The notes under the pieces were generated by a model. It ran no database searches, was not told where the DNA came from, and saw only the letters and a program-made list of their open reading frames with translations. A DNA stretch of 64,000 nt from VGJW01 sp035286125. GTDB taxonomy: Bacteria; Cyanobacteriota; Sericytochromatia; S15B-MN24; VGJW01. The position numbers and the translations under genes were made by a program. The stretch is taken from assembly GCA_035286125.1 (NCBI GenBank), contig JAYKIS010000075.1, forward strand, positions 19,093 through 83,092. The letters run 5' to 3'. Below are positions 49,533 through 57,427 of this stretch, piece after piece. Numbering within the stretch: position 1 is the stretch's first letter; every line of letters starts with the position of its first letter.

Positions 49533-50296
49533 CGGATCAGTGGAAGGGCTCGGGAGCCTTGCCCCCCGGCCAGACAGGAAAGCTGCGGGGTGCAGGGACC
49601 CAGCGACTGGGTCACGGCGACGCGGTTCAGGTCTCGGCGGGCGTGTCGTCTGGCGGTCCCATGTGGGAGCGGGCGGCCGTGGAGCGTGCCGGGGAGCTTG
49701 CGGTACTGGTTGCCATGGGGCGTCGGCTCCTGTCGGACTATGCCCGGCCGCTGGAAGCCTTGCGCCTGGTGTTGTCGCTCTTGCGTCCCGAAGCCGATTC
49801 CGATGAGCTCCTGGCGGCCTATGGGGAAGCCGAGCGGGGTTATCTCGAGGGGTTGGTCCGGCATGTGTCGCCGAAGGCCGACTTGCGGCGTCGGATGGAG
49901 ATGGCCGGTCTGCAGATGGAAGGGGCGCGCCAGGGCGTGGAAGACTTTTCCCGGCGGCTCGACGAGGCCATGGTGCATCTTGGTGACGAGGGCCTGACGG
50001 CCTTCCGGGACCTGCGCACCGAGAGCCTGCGCGGCATCCTGCACCCGGTCACGGTCCTTCATGCGGCCTTCGAGGCGGACCCCTACCTGCGAGAGCTGTT
50101 CCCGCCCCCCCGCATCAAGCTGCCCATGGGGACCGGTACCCTCGTGGCGCCGGTTTCGCCATCCCCCGTTCCCGTCCAGGAGGCGCCGCGACCCGGGACC
50201 GGGGGCCTGGGCCAAGCGCTGGGCAACGGCCTCGGACGCATCGTGCGCAGCGCCACCCAGAGCCTGCGGCCACCCGGGGGGGGGCCGTCCGCTTGA
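49529..50296 (+). CDS. Unknown 255-residue protein, last gene of MglA-like operon
   Basis: Soluble. The first 45 residues are Gly/Ser-rich and the core, 50-190, is helical (REDSDELL-like charged helices, KADLRRRMEMAGLQ, DEAMVHLGDEG). The C-terminus is Pro/Gly/Ser-rich. No recognised domain or catalytic motif. The GTG overlaps the diguanylate cyclase stop by four bases, which ties its synthesis to that enzyme. It converges with tatC. Function unknown; an effector for the polarity/c-di-GMP unit is possible from context. Confidence 0.75.
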   Translation: MTDQWKGSGALPPGQTGKLRGAGTQRLGHGDAVQVSAGVSSGGPMWERAAVERAGELAVLVAMGRRLLSDYARPLEALRLVLSLLRPEADSDELLAAYGEAERGYLEGLVRHVSPKADLRRRMEMAGLQMEGARQGVEDFSRRLDEAMVHLGDEGLTAFRDLRTESLRGILHPVTVLHAAFEADPYLRELFPPPRIKLPMGTGTLVAPVSPSPVPVQEAPRPGTGGLGQALGNGLGRIVRSATQSLRPPGGGPSA

Positions 50297-50311
50297 CCGA
50301 AGGCCTGCTCT

Positions 50312-51094
50312 TCAGGGACGCAGCAGGCGCATCGTGATGATGCTGCCTTCGTAGAGTACCAGCAGGACGCCGGCCAGCATCACCTGGGACAGGACATCGG
50401 GCGATGGCGAGAGTATCGCGCCAAGGATGAACGCCCCGAGGATGGCGGGGCGCCTGAATCCGGCCAACTGTCGCCACGTCAGGAAACCCGCCAGCCCGAG
50501 CGCGACCAGGATCACGGGCAGCTCGAAGACGACGCCCGTGGCAAAGAGAAACAGCGCGCAGAAGTCGAGGACGGACGCGACGGTCAGCATCGGCACGATA
50601 CTTGTCGGGGTGAATGTGACAAGGAAGCGGAAGCCAATCGGCAGCAGGGCGAAGTAGGAAAAGGCCAGACCTGCCGCGAAGAGCAGGACGGCTCCGAGGG
50701 CGAGAGGCAAGGCCCAGCGCTGTTCGGCGGGCTTGAGTCCGGGCTTCACGAAGGCCATGGCCTGCCACAGGACGACGGGCAGGGCGAGCGTCAGGCCGCC
50801 GAGACCGGCCATGTGCAGCGTGGCCAGGAAATACTCCGCTGGTCGGGTCGTGATGAGCTTGCCCAGGCCACCCAGCGGCCCCTCGACAGGTGCCAGGATC
50901 AGCGGGATCAGGCGGTCGTGGAGACCGAAGCAGAGCAGGAAACCCGCCAGGACCGCCGCGACCGAAATCAGCAGGCGATGGCGCAACTCCTCGAGATGCT
51001 CGACGGGATGCATCTCGCCGGGCTGCCGGCGGGGTTCGCTCGCCGCGGGCGAGGCAACGGCGGGGGATGGGTTCAGGGGCGCCTGAGGTTCCAC
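50312..51094 (-). CDS. tatC: Sec-independent translocase TatC
   Basis: 260 residues. The signature HLEELRHRLL near residue 31 and six hydrophobic segments are typical, with the AILSPSPDVLSQ stretch near the end of TatC. TatC recognises twin-arginine signal peptides. The start is uncertain: GTG 51094 (28 extra Pro/Ala-rich residues, GC-rich third positions, 22-base overlap with PilZ gene) or ATG 51013. No tatA/tatB is adjacent. It is the last gene of the RNase Y/YmdB/SpoVS/HPF/PilZ run. Confidence 0.93.
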   Translation of the reverse strand: MEPQAPLNPSPAVASPAASEPRRQPGEMHPVEHLEELRHRLLISVAAVLAGFLLCFGLHDRLIPLILAPVEGPLGGLGKLITTRPAEYFLATLHMAGLGGLTLALPVVLWQAMAFVKPGLKPAEQRWALPLALGAVLLFAAGLAFSYFALLPIGFRFLVTFTPTSIVPMLTVASVLDFCALFLFATGVVFELPVILVALGLAGFLTWRQLAGFRRPAILGAFILGAILSPSPDVLSQVMLAGVLLVLYEGSIITMRLLRP

Positions 51095-51702
51095 GACTGC
51101 CGCGATCCGTGTTTCTGGGGACGCATGTGGTTCATGATGCGCCTCATGCGTCCGGGACCGGAAGAGGGCTCGCCGAGGAAGCGCACGGCAAAGGTCTGGT
51201 GACCGACCTTGCGCAGGATGCGGATCCGTTCTTCGAGGGCCCCGTCCCGAAGCTCGAGGTTGACCGTGACATCCTTGCCGACAGGCAGGGCAATCGGGCT
51301 GTGGACCAGCATCCCGCCGCTGCTGACGTTCAAGGTGTGTCCCCGGGCGACGCCCCTGTCGAGGCGCAGGATGGCCGGCACCATGGCATCCAGGCGCAGC
51401 GCACCCCGCTGTTCGCGCGTCGCCTCGGGCGCCGGTCCGGGCAGCCGATCCGCAAGACCGATGTCCGGCAGGGGAATCCGGACTTCGAGTCGTTGGCGGG
51501 CGAGAACCAGCGGCGCCTCGACGATGCCGGTCTGGCCATCGGGCCATGTGATGACCAGGACATCGGGCATGTCGACAGGCACGGGCAGCGCCAAGGTGAC
51601 CTGATTGCCCAGGATGGCCCGGACCTGACCCTTCAGGAGGAGCGGTCCCCATTGGACGTGGACCGGTTGCCCCGCCTCGAGCCGGGCTCCTGCTTCGGTC
51701 AC
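51073..51702 (-). CDS. PilZ-domain cyclic di-GMP receptor
   Basis: 209 residues. An N-terminal YcgR-like part (LEAGQPVHVQWGPLLL) is followed by a PilZ domain with both c-di-GMP motifs: RxxxR (RGALR) near residue 99 and NxSxxG (NVSSGG) near 125. The start GTG 51702 overlaps the hpf stop by four bases (GTGA). The C-terminal basic tail is short. It could link c-di-GMP to motility or envelope functions; which target is not clear. It lies about 1.5 kb from the diguanylate cyclase gene. Confidence 0.88.
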   Translation of the reverse strand: MTEAGARLEAGQPVHVQWGPLLLKGQVRAILGNQVTLALPVPVDMPDVLVITWPDGQTGIVEAPLVLARQRLEVRIPLPDIGLADRLPGPAPEATREQRGALRLDAMVPAILRLDRGVARGHTLNVSSGGMLVHSPIALPVGKDVTVNLELRDGALEERIRILRKVGHQTFAVRFLGEPSSGPGRMRRIMNHMRPQKHGSRQSWNLRRP

Positions 51703-52265
51703 GGCTGCGGGTGCTGGCTGGGCTCGATGAGGCCGTAGTTACCGTCCCGGCGGTGGTAGAGGACGGCGAACTGGCCGGTGAGGCGATTGTGGAAGGTCAG
51801 GAAGTCCTTGCCGGACAGGTCCAGTTGGTAGGCGGCGTCCTCGGGCGTCAGGTCCATCATCACGGCATCGCGAATCCGGACGATCTGGGGTGCCTCATCG
51901 ACCTGCGTCGGTTCGATGGCCGCTTCCTCGGCCACCACCGCCACGGTCCTGGTGCGCGCATGGCGCCGGTCCTCGAGGCGCTGCTTGTGCCGCTTGAGCT
52001 GGCGGGCAATCTTGTCGGACACCAGGTCGATCGACGCATACATGTCCGTCGAGGCTTCCTCGCCGCGGATCAGCGTGCCATTGGCGTGGAGCGTCACCTC
52101 GACGATCTGGTTCTCCGAGACGGACGGGTTGCGGATGACCGTCAGCTCGACGTGTGCCTGGCGGATGTCTTCCATGAAGTGGGTCACGCGTCCCAGCTTC
52201 TCGCGGGCGTAATCCTTCAGGGCGTCCGTGATGACGATGTTCTTGCCCTTGATCACCAGTTCCAT
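51699..52265 (-). CDS. hpf: Long-form ribosome hibernation promoting factor
   Basis: 188 residues: N-terminal RaiA/HPF domain (MELVIKGKNIVITDALKDYA, VEVTLHANG, DLVSDKIARQLKRHK), a linker and a C-terminal dimerisation domain (IVRIRDAVMMDLTPEDAAYQLDLSG, FLTFHNRLTGQFAVLYHRRDGNYGLI). The long form makes 100S ribosome dimers during starvation. ATG 52265. It is followed, with coupling, by the PilZ gene. Confidence 0.95.
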   Translation of the reverse strand: MELVIKGKNIVITDALKDYAREKLGRVTHFMEDIRQAHVELTVIRNPSVSENQIVEVTLHANGTLIRGEEASTDMYASIDLVSDKIARQLKRHKQRLEDRRHARTRTVAVVAEEAAIEPTQVDEAPQIVRIRDAVMMDLTPEDAAYQLDLSGKDFLTFHNRLTGQFAVLYHRRDGNYGLIEPSQHPQP

Positions 52266-52368
52266 AGGCGGGGTCCTCGCGGGGTGGGTGGGAAGTCGGA
52301 AAGGGGGCGTGGCCCAGACTAACCGCCGGGACCGGCTGCCACAAGGCCCGGGTCCCCGGCGCCGTACG

Positions 52369-52635
52369 TCAACGTGGCTCGATCAGGAACTTGATGGCGG
52401 TCCGTTCTTCGCCGTCGATGGTGATGTCGATGAACCCCGGGATGCACACCAGGTCCATACCCGCCGGGGCGACATAGCCTCGGGCGATGGCAATGGCCTT
52501 GACGGCCTGGTTGATGGCACCGGCGCCAATCGCCTGCATCTCGGCACGCCCCTTCTCGCGCAGGGCTCCGGCAAGGGCTCCTGCGACCGAGGACGGGTTC
52601 GACTTCGCCGAGACCTTGAAGATGTTGGCGTCCAC
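52369..52635 (-). CDS. spoVS: Stage V sporulation protein S
   Basis: 88 residues, full length. The compact SpoVS fold is unmistakable: VSAKSNPSSVAGALAGALRE, GAGAINQAVKAIAIARGYV, then a strand pair ending IKFLIEPR. SpoVS occurs in spore formers and in many non-spore formers; it is an Alba-like protein that may bind nucleic acid. GTG start at 52635 with a weak ribosome-binding site. It is 26 bases downstream of ymdB, a recurrent neighbour. It does not by itself imply sporulation. Confidence 0.95.
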   Translation of the reverse strand: MDANIFKVSAKSNPSSVAGALAGALREKGRAEMQAIGAGAINQAVKAIAIARGYVAPAGMDLVCIPGFIDITIDGEERTAIKFLIEPR

Positions 52636-52661
52636 CGTGGGGTCCTGTTCGTGCAGTGCGT

Positions 52662-53453
52662 TCAGCGATGTTGGATGCGTTCGATCCGGAGCGTCCTGCC
52701 GGACGACGGATCCATCTGGAGCCAGGCGGCACAGAAGACAGTCGGCCCGTCGGCCACCTCGAACCTGACAGGAAGTTGCTCGCGCATCCGCCGTAGCGAT
52801 TGCTCGGGCTTCATGCCCACCACGGAATCCCAGGGACCGGTCATGCCAACGTCTCCCATGTACCCGGTTCCGGAGGGAAAGATACGCTCATCGGCCGTCT
52901 GAACGTGCGTGTGGCTCCCTGTCACGGAGGCGACGCGGCCGTCCATGTGGCGGGCCAACGCCTGCTTTTCGGCCGTGGCCTCGGCGTGGACGTCGACGAT
53001 GATAAGGTCGATCTCCGCTTCCTCGAGGGCCGCGATCTCCGCATCGGCCGCGCGGAACGGGCAGTCGGAGAGCGCCATGAAGGCCCGGCCCTGCACCTGG
53101 AACAGGCCGATGCCATGGCCGCGCACCATGCGGATGGTCCGGCTGCGGCCCGGTGTGCCGGGGGGGTAGTTCGCAGGTCGGACGATATCCTCGCAGTCGT
53201 CGATGAACTCGAAGATCTCCTTCTTGTCCCATGCATGGTTGCCGAGGGTGATGAGATCGACCCCGGCGTCCTTGAGCGCGTGGTAGCTGCGCATCGAGAG
53301 CCCGAAGCCACGGTCCGCGTTCTCCCCGTTGGCAATGACGAGGTCCACGGGACGCTCGCCCCTCACGCGCCGGATGCCCTCGGCGGCCGCCGCGATGCCG
53401 GGACTGCCCACCACGTCCCCGAGCACGAGGATGCCGAGGGTGTCAGCGGGCAT
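52662..53453 (-). CDS. ymdB: YmdB-family metallophosphodiesterase
   Basis: 263 residues. Binuclear metal motifs are all present: GDVVGSPG near 12-19, NGENADRG near 42-49, LGNHAWDK near 70-77, DVHAEATAEK and TGSHTHVQTAD. YmdB hydrolyses 2',3'-cyclic nucleotides or cyclic AMP and is the standard partner of RNase Y, also encoded here. The start at 53453 overlaps the rny 3' end by 11 bases. A likely RNA-turnover or biofilm switch. Confidence 0.95.
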   Translation of the reverse strand: MPADTLGILVLGDVVGSPGIAAAAEGIRRVRGERPVDLVIANGENADRGFGLSMRSYHALKDAGVDLITLGNHAWDKKEIFEFIDDCEDIVRPANYPPGTPGRSRTIRMVRGHGIGLFQVQGRAFMALSDCPFRAADAEIAALEEAEIDLIIVDVHAEATAEKQALARHMDGRVASVTGSHTHVQTADERIFPSGTGYMGDVGMTGPWDSVVGMKPEQSLRRMREQLPVRFEVADGPTVFCAAWLQMDPSSGRTLRIERIQHR

Positions 53454-54960
53454 GCTCGGTGCTCCGCGTCTCGCGGATCACGATGACCTTGATCTGGCCG
53501 GGGTACTGGAGTTCGTCCTCGATGCGTCGGGCGATGTCGCGGGCGAGGCGGGCCGCCATCAGGTCGTCCACCTGTTCGGGAGCGACCACCACGCGCACTT
53601 CGCGTCCCGCCTGGACGGCGAACACCTTCTCGACGCCCTCGAAGGATCGCGCGATGGTCTCCAGGCCTTCCATGCGCTTCAGGTAGATGTCGACATTCTC
53701 GCGGCGGGCGCCGGGCCTTGCGGCCGAGACGGCGTCGGCGACCTGGACCAGGACGGCCTCGGCGGACTGGGGCTCGACATCGTGGTGGTGGGCCCGGATG
53801 GCATGCACCACCGCGTCGCTCTCGCCGTGGCGGGCGGCCAGATCGGCACCGATGACGGCATGGGCACCTTCCTGCTCATGGGAAACGGCCTTGCCCAGAT
53901 CGTGGAAGAGCGCCGCGCGCTTCGTCGTCTCCACATCGGCACCGACCTCGGCCGCGAGGGCCGCCGCCACGTGGGCGACCTCGCGGGCATGGGCGAGCAC
54001 GTTCTGGCCGTAGCTGGTGCGGTAGCGCAGGCGGCCCAGGGTCCGGACGATCTCGGGATGGACGCCGACGATGCCGAGGTCGATCAAGGCCTTTTCGCCC
54101 TCTGACCGCAGGCCCTCCTCGACCTCTTCCCGGGCCTTGGCCACCTGTTCCTCGATGCGGCTGGGATGGAACCGGCCGTCGGCGATCATCCGTTCCAGTG
54201 CAACCCGGGCGATTTCGCGCCGCACGGGGTCGAAGGACGAGAGAACGATCGCCTCGGGCGTGTCGTCGATGATGAGGTCGATGCCCGTGGCATGCTCGAT
54301 GGCACGGATGTTGCGGCCCTCGCGGCCGATGATCCGGCCCTTGATTTCCTCGGACGGCAGCGGCACGACGGAGACCGTCCGCTCGATGCAATGGTCGACT
54401 GCCGTGCGCTGGATGGCTGTCGTCACGATGTCCCGGGCCTTGAGCGCGACCTGGTCCCTGAGTTCCTGTTCGGCGCGGGCCAACCGTTCGCTGCGCTCGC
54501 GCTGCAGGCTCTCCTCGAGTCGGGAAAGCAGCTGCTGCCGGGCCGACTCCCTGGACATCCCGGCGACTTCGGCAAGCCGTTCTTCATGCTCGCGCCGCAC
54601 CTGGTCCAGGCGGGCCGCACGGTCCTCGTGGTCGCGACGTTGCTGGTCGAGGCGTGCCTTCTCCTCGCGCAGGGCCTGCCAGTCGCGGTTCAGGACTTCC
54701 CTGTCGGCTTGCGCGGCCCGCTCTGCTTCGTCCCTGGCCTCGAGGCGGGCCTGGGCGCGGGCGGCCTCGATGGCTGCATCCTGGGTCTGGGCCAGGGCTT
54801 CCTGGTCCCGTTGGGCCAGGGAGAGGCGGCTGGCTGCCTCCTGCTCGGCGAGTGCCAGGCGGGTACGGGCCTCGGAGACCCGTATCTGGCCCCACAGGAG
54901 GGCCGCCGCGGCTCCGACCGAGGAAACCACGGACACGACGAAGGGCAGGGACGTGGACAC
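53443..54960 (-). CDS. rny: Ribonuclease Y
   Basis: 505 residues. N-terminal membrane helix (FVVSVVSSVGAAAALLW) followed by a coiled coil of about 150 residues, a KH domain (GRIIGREGRNIRAIEHATGID) and an HD domain (FHDLGKAVSHE, HHHDVEP). RNase Y starts decay of many mRNAs at the membrane in bacteria that lack RNase E. GTG 54960. The extended -10 TGCTATCAT at 55011-55019 probably drives the operon. The presence of rny helps place the organism outside most Proteobacteria. Confidence 0.96.
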   Translation of the reverse strand: MSTSLPFVVSVVSSVGAAAALLWGQIRVSEARTRLALAEQEAASRLSLAQRDQEALAQTQDAAIEAARAQARLEARDEAERAAQADREVLNRDWQALREEKARLDQQRRDHEDRAARLDQVRREHEERLAEVAGMSRESARQQLLSRLEESLQRERSERLARAEQELRDQVALKARDIVTTAIQRTAVDHCIERTVSVVPLPSEEIKGRIIGREGRNIRAIEHATGIDLIIDDTPEAIVLSSFDPVRREIARVALERMIADGRFHPSRIEEQVAKAREEVEEGLRSEGEKALIDLGIVGVHPEIVRTLGRLRYRTSYGQNVLAHAREVAHVAAALAAEVGADVETTKRAALFHDLGKAVSHEQEGAHAVIGADLAARHGESDAVVHAIRAHHHDVEPQSAEAVLVQVADAVSAARPGARRENVDIYLKRMEGLETIARSFEGVEKVFAVQAGREVRVVVAPEQVDDLMAARLARDIARRIEDELQYPGQIKVIVIRETRSTEHAR

Positions 54961-55010
54961 GGACTCGGGACCTTGGGCGCTTGGGCGTAAGGCGGGCTTG
55001 CCGACTGGTC

Positions 55011-55019
55011 ATGATAGCA
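55011..55019 (-). promoter_or_regulatory. Extended -10 promoter of the rny operon
   Basis: On the minus strand TGCTATCAT, about 50 bases upstream of the rny start. No clear -35. It matches the TGCTAnnnT style seen at 1246-1254 and 40201-40209. Confidence 0.45.
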
Positions 55020-55078
55020 CGCGCTCCCTGTCCGATCCGGCCGTGCGGTTCGTCCGGCACAGGGGGCACGATGGCCTC

Positions 55079-55306
55079 ATGATCGAGGCCGAGGTGCACC
55101 GGAACGACGAGCTGCTGATGCGCCGGACCTTTGCGGACGGCACGCTTTCCCTCGAGGCCGTGTTGCGCCGCCTTGAGCTCTATGTCGTCAGCGAGCAGCT
55201 CAATGCCTCGGGCGAATGCCTGCTCAGGGTCCGGTTCGGTGAAGGGGGGCCGGCGCGCCGGAGTCCGGACGCGGGTCCGGAAAGTGGTCCCAGCCCGGGT
55301 TCGTGA
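55079..55306 (+). CDS. Hypothetical 75-residue protein
   Basis: A small protein with a beta-hairpin-like N-terminus (EAEVHRNDELLMRRTF) and helices LEAVLRRLELYVVSEQL. No recognised domain. It is divergent from rny and converges with thiL, overlapping its 3' end by 83 bases, an arrangement that makes the last part doubtful. In-frame GTG at 55043 is an alternative start. The overlap and size keep confidence modest. Confidence 0.45.
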   Translation: MIEAEVHRNDELLMRRTFADGTLSLEAVLRRLELYVVSEQLNASGECLLRVRFGEGGPARRSPDAGPESGPSPGS

Positions 55307-56246
55307 GCCGCCGGCGTCTGCCCTCGCCAACGAGCCAGGCTCCGGAACCGGCCGTGACCCGGCCGATGATTCGCCATCCCGGGGGAGGCACGGTTCCACC
55401 GGGTACGCAGGCGACCAGGCCATAGTCCTCGCCGCCTTCCAGTTGCCAGAGGAGTGCGTCGATCGAAGCTGCGGCCGCCAGTACCTCGAGGTCCTTGTCG
55501 CCGTCGAGGCGGTCCTCGTCGACCTCGAGGGCAACGCCCGATGCCTTGGCCAGGGTCAGCGCGGCAGTCGCAAGGCCGTCCGAATCGTCCATCAGGGCCA
55601 GGCGGGGCAGGCTGGCGAGGGTGTCCGGCAGCAGGGGCGGCTCGGGCCGGCATTGTGCGCGTTCGGCGCGCCGCCGCAAGGCCTCGGGGATGTCGGCTTC
55701 AAGGTTGCCGAGGCACCAGAGTCCTGCGGCAGCCCAGCCGAACGGCCCCGACGCGATGAGGCTGTCCCCGGGGCGGGCCGTGCTTCGCAGGATGGGTCGG
55801 CCGGTGGTCCCGACAACCGTCAGCGACAGGCTGATGCCGCCTTTGCTTCCTGTGGTGTCTCCTCCGACGATGGGAAAGCCGAAGTGTCGGCACGCGTCGG
55901 CCAGTCCGGCGGCAAAGGCCTCCAGCCAAGGGGCCTCGAGATCGCCGGGGAGGGCCATCCCGAGCACGCCCCACGCGGGTCGCCCGCCCATGGCGCGGAT
56001 ATCCGACACGTTGACGGCAACGGTCTTCCAGGCAAGGTCGCCCGGCAGGGTTGCGCGGGTGAAGTGGATCCCCTCGACCAGCATGTCGACGGTCGTCAAC
56101 AGGTCCGTGCCTGCCGGAACGAGGGTGACGGCGGCATCATCCCCGATCCCGACCCAGCCGCAGGGCAGGCCGGTGCCGTCCAGGTGGCGGGCCATGGCGG
56201 CGAGGATGCCGCCCTCCTTCAAGGAAGCGAGGGGTCTGTTCTTCAT
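55224..56246 (-). CDS. thiL: Thiamine-monophosphate kinase
   Basis: 340 residues, typical length. N-terminal VGIGDDAAV near 32-40, TTVDMLVEGIHF near 51-62, AVNVSDIRAMGG near 76-87 and VGGDTTGSKGG near 126-136 are the ATP/Mg-binding signatures; MDDSDGLA and GGEDYGLV complete the site. It makes thiamine diphosphate from thiamine monophosphate, the last step of vitamin B1 synthesis. The last 27 residues (after VGEGRRRRL) overlap the small gene on the other strand and look poorly conserved. No other thi gene is nearby. Confidence 0.95.
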   Translation of the reverse strand: MKNRPLASLKEGGILAAMARHLDGTGLPCGWVGIGDDAAVTLVPAGTDLLTTVDMLVEGIHFTRATLPGDLAWKTVAVNVSDIRAMGGRPAWGVLGMALPGDLEAPWLEAFAAGLADACRHFGFPIVGGDTTGSKGGISLSLTVVGTTGRPILRSTARPGDSLIASGPFGWAAAGLWCLGNLEADIPEALRRRAERAQCRPEPPLLPDTLASLPRLALMDDSDGLATAALTLAKASGVALEVDEDRLDGDKDLEVLAAAASIDALLWQLEGGEDYGLVACVPGGTVPPPGWRIIGRVTAGSGAWLVGEGRRRRLTNPGWDHFPDPRPDSGAPAPLHRTGP

Positions 56247-56368
56247 CTCTTCTTGACTCGGGCTTGGGCAAGTCTTGGGCCCATTCTCCGGATAATGGAG
56301 ACAGGACCCCAGACGTGACGTTCCGCTCCGAAGCCTACCCCACCCCCGGCCTGTGCCGCACGGGGGGG

Positions 56369-57427
56369 ATGGACCGCGTGATTCGTGCGTCTCGTGCCGT
56401 CATCGCTGCCGTCGTGGCCACGTTCGTCGCCGCCGGCTGCGGCGTTGCTCCCGCAGGGATCCGGGACACGGACCGTCCGGCCCTCACGGTACCGGACGTC
56501 CAGCCGGCTTTCGGCGGTCAGGGCCAGATGCTTGCGGGTGCGCCGGGCGGCGAGGCCTCATGGCTGCGCCTTCAGGACGGCAGCCAGATGGTTGTCGTGG
56601 CCTCGGACCGTCCGGGCGATCGTCACTTGTCCTGGGCGTCGAGCGCCGATGGCCGGACCTGGACCCCCTTCGTGTCCTTCACGTCCGGTGCCCTGACGGA
56701 TGTCGAGCCCGTGCTTTTCGTATCGGCCCGTGGCGTCGAGTGCGTCTTCGCGTCCAACCGCTGGCTCGCGACCTACGCCCTCTACCGGACCAGTTTCCGG
56801 GATGGTCGCTGGTCCGAGCCTGTACGCCTCGAGTTGGGCGCCGGACCCCATCGTGCACCGGCCGTCGTGCGCGCGGGTGATCGCTGGCTGCTGGCCTGGC
56901 AGGGTCCCGAGGGTGTCAGCCTCTCGACCTCGGTCGATGGCGTGGCGTTCCCCCAGGGCCGCCTTCTGCTGGCCCAGCACGGCGACCCGGCGATTGCCGC
57001 CGTCGGCGATCGGGTCGTGGTCGTGGCCCACCAGCGCAAGGCACTCGTCGCGACTGTCCGCGACGCGGGTGTCTGGTCGACGCCTGCCCGCATTCCCCTG
57101 CCGGTCCCTGCCTGGGCACCCGCCCTCTCGTCTCCCGCCAGCGGCAGCGTCGCCCTCGCCTACGCCACGGCGCCCTCGGATCAGGTTGCCGCCGGACTCG
57201 GGCTGGCGCGCTGGTCGGACTCGGGCTGGTCGGACCTCGGTCGCGCCGTCTCTTCTTCGGCTGATCTCGGGCAACCGGCCTGGTGTGCCGGTGCCCAGGC
57301 TCCCTTCTCGCTCCTGCTGGGTATGGAATTACCAAGTCTCCAGCAGGCCCTCGTCCGCGTGGTCTGGTCCTCTCTCCCCGAGGGTGCCACGGCCTCGTTG
57401 CCTACCGGAGGTTCCGCAAAACCATGA
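56369..57427 (+). CDS. BNR/sialidase-like propeller lipoprotein
   Basis: 352 residues. ATG 56369, immediately after a G-run that could act as ribosome-binding site, opens a lipoprotein signal ending at Cys24 (VAAGC). Repeated strands with Asp-box-like pieces (ASSADGRTWTP, TSVDGVAFP, SDSGWSDLG) suggest a BNR/sialidase-type propeller; catalytic sialidase residues are not evident. Its TGA overlaps the next ATG (ATGA), so it is made with the MshEN/C39 protein. It is probably an exported partner or substrate of that protein. Function unknown. Confidence 0.78.
   Translation: MDRVIRASRAVIAAVVATFVAAGCGVAPAGIRDTDRPALTVPDVQPAFGGQGQMLAGAPGGEASWLRLQDGSQMVVVASDRPGDRHLSWASSADGRTWTPFVSFTSGALTDVEPVLFVSARGVECVFASNRWLATYALYRTSFRDGRWSEPVRLELGAGPHRAPAVVRAGDRWLLAWQGPEGVSLSTSVDGVAFPQGRLLLAQHGDPAIAAVGDRVVVVAHQRKALVATVRDAGVWSTPARIPLPVPAWAPALSSPASGSVALAYATAPSDQVAAGLGLARWSDSGWSDLGRAVSSSADLGQPAWCAGAQAPFSLLLGMELPSLQQALVRVVWSSLPEGATASLPTGGSAKP

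Noticed and set aside
52369..52635. Sporulating organism inferred from SpoVS
   Set aside because: SpoVS is common in non-spore formers and the window has outer-membrane features.
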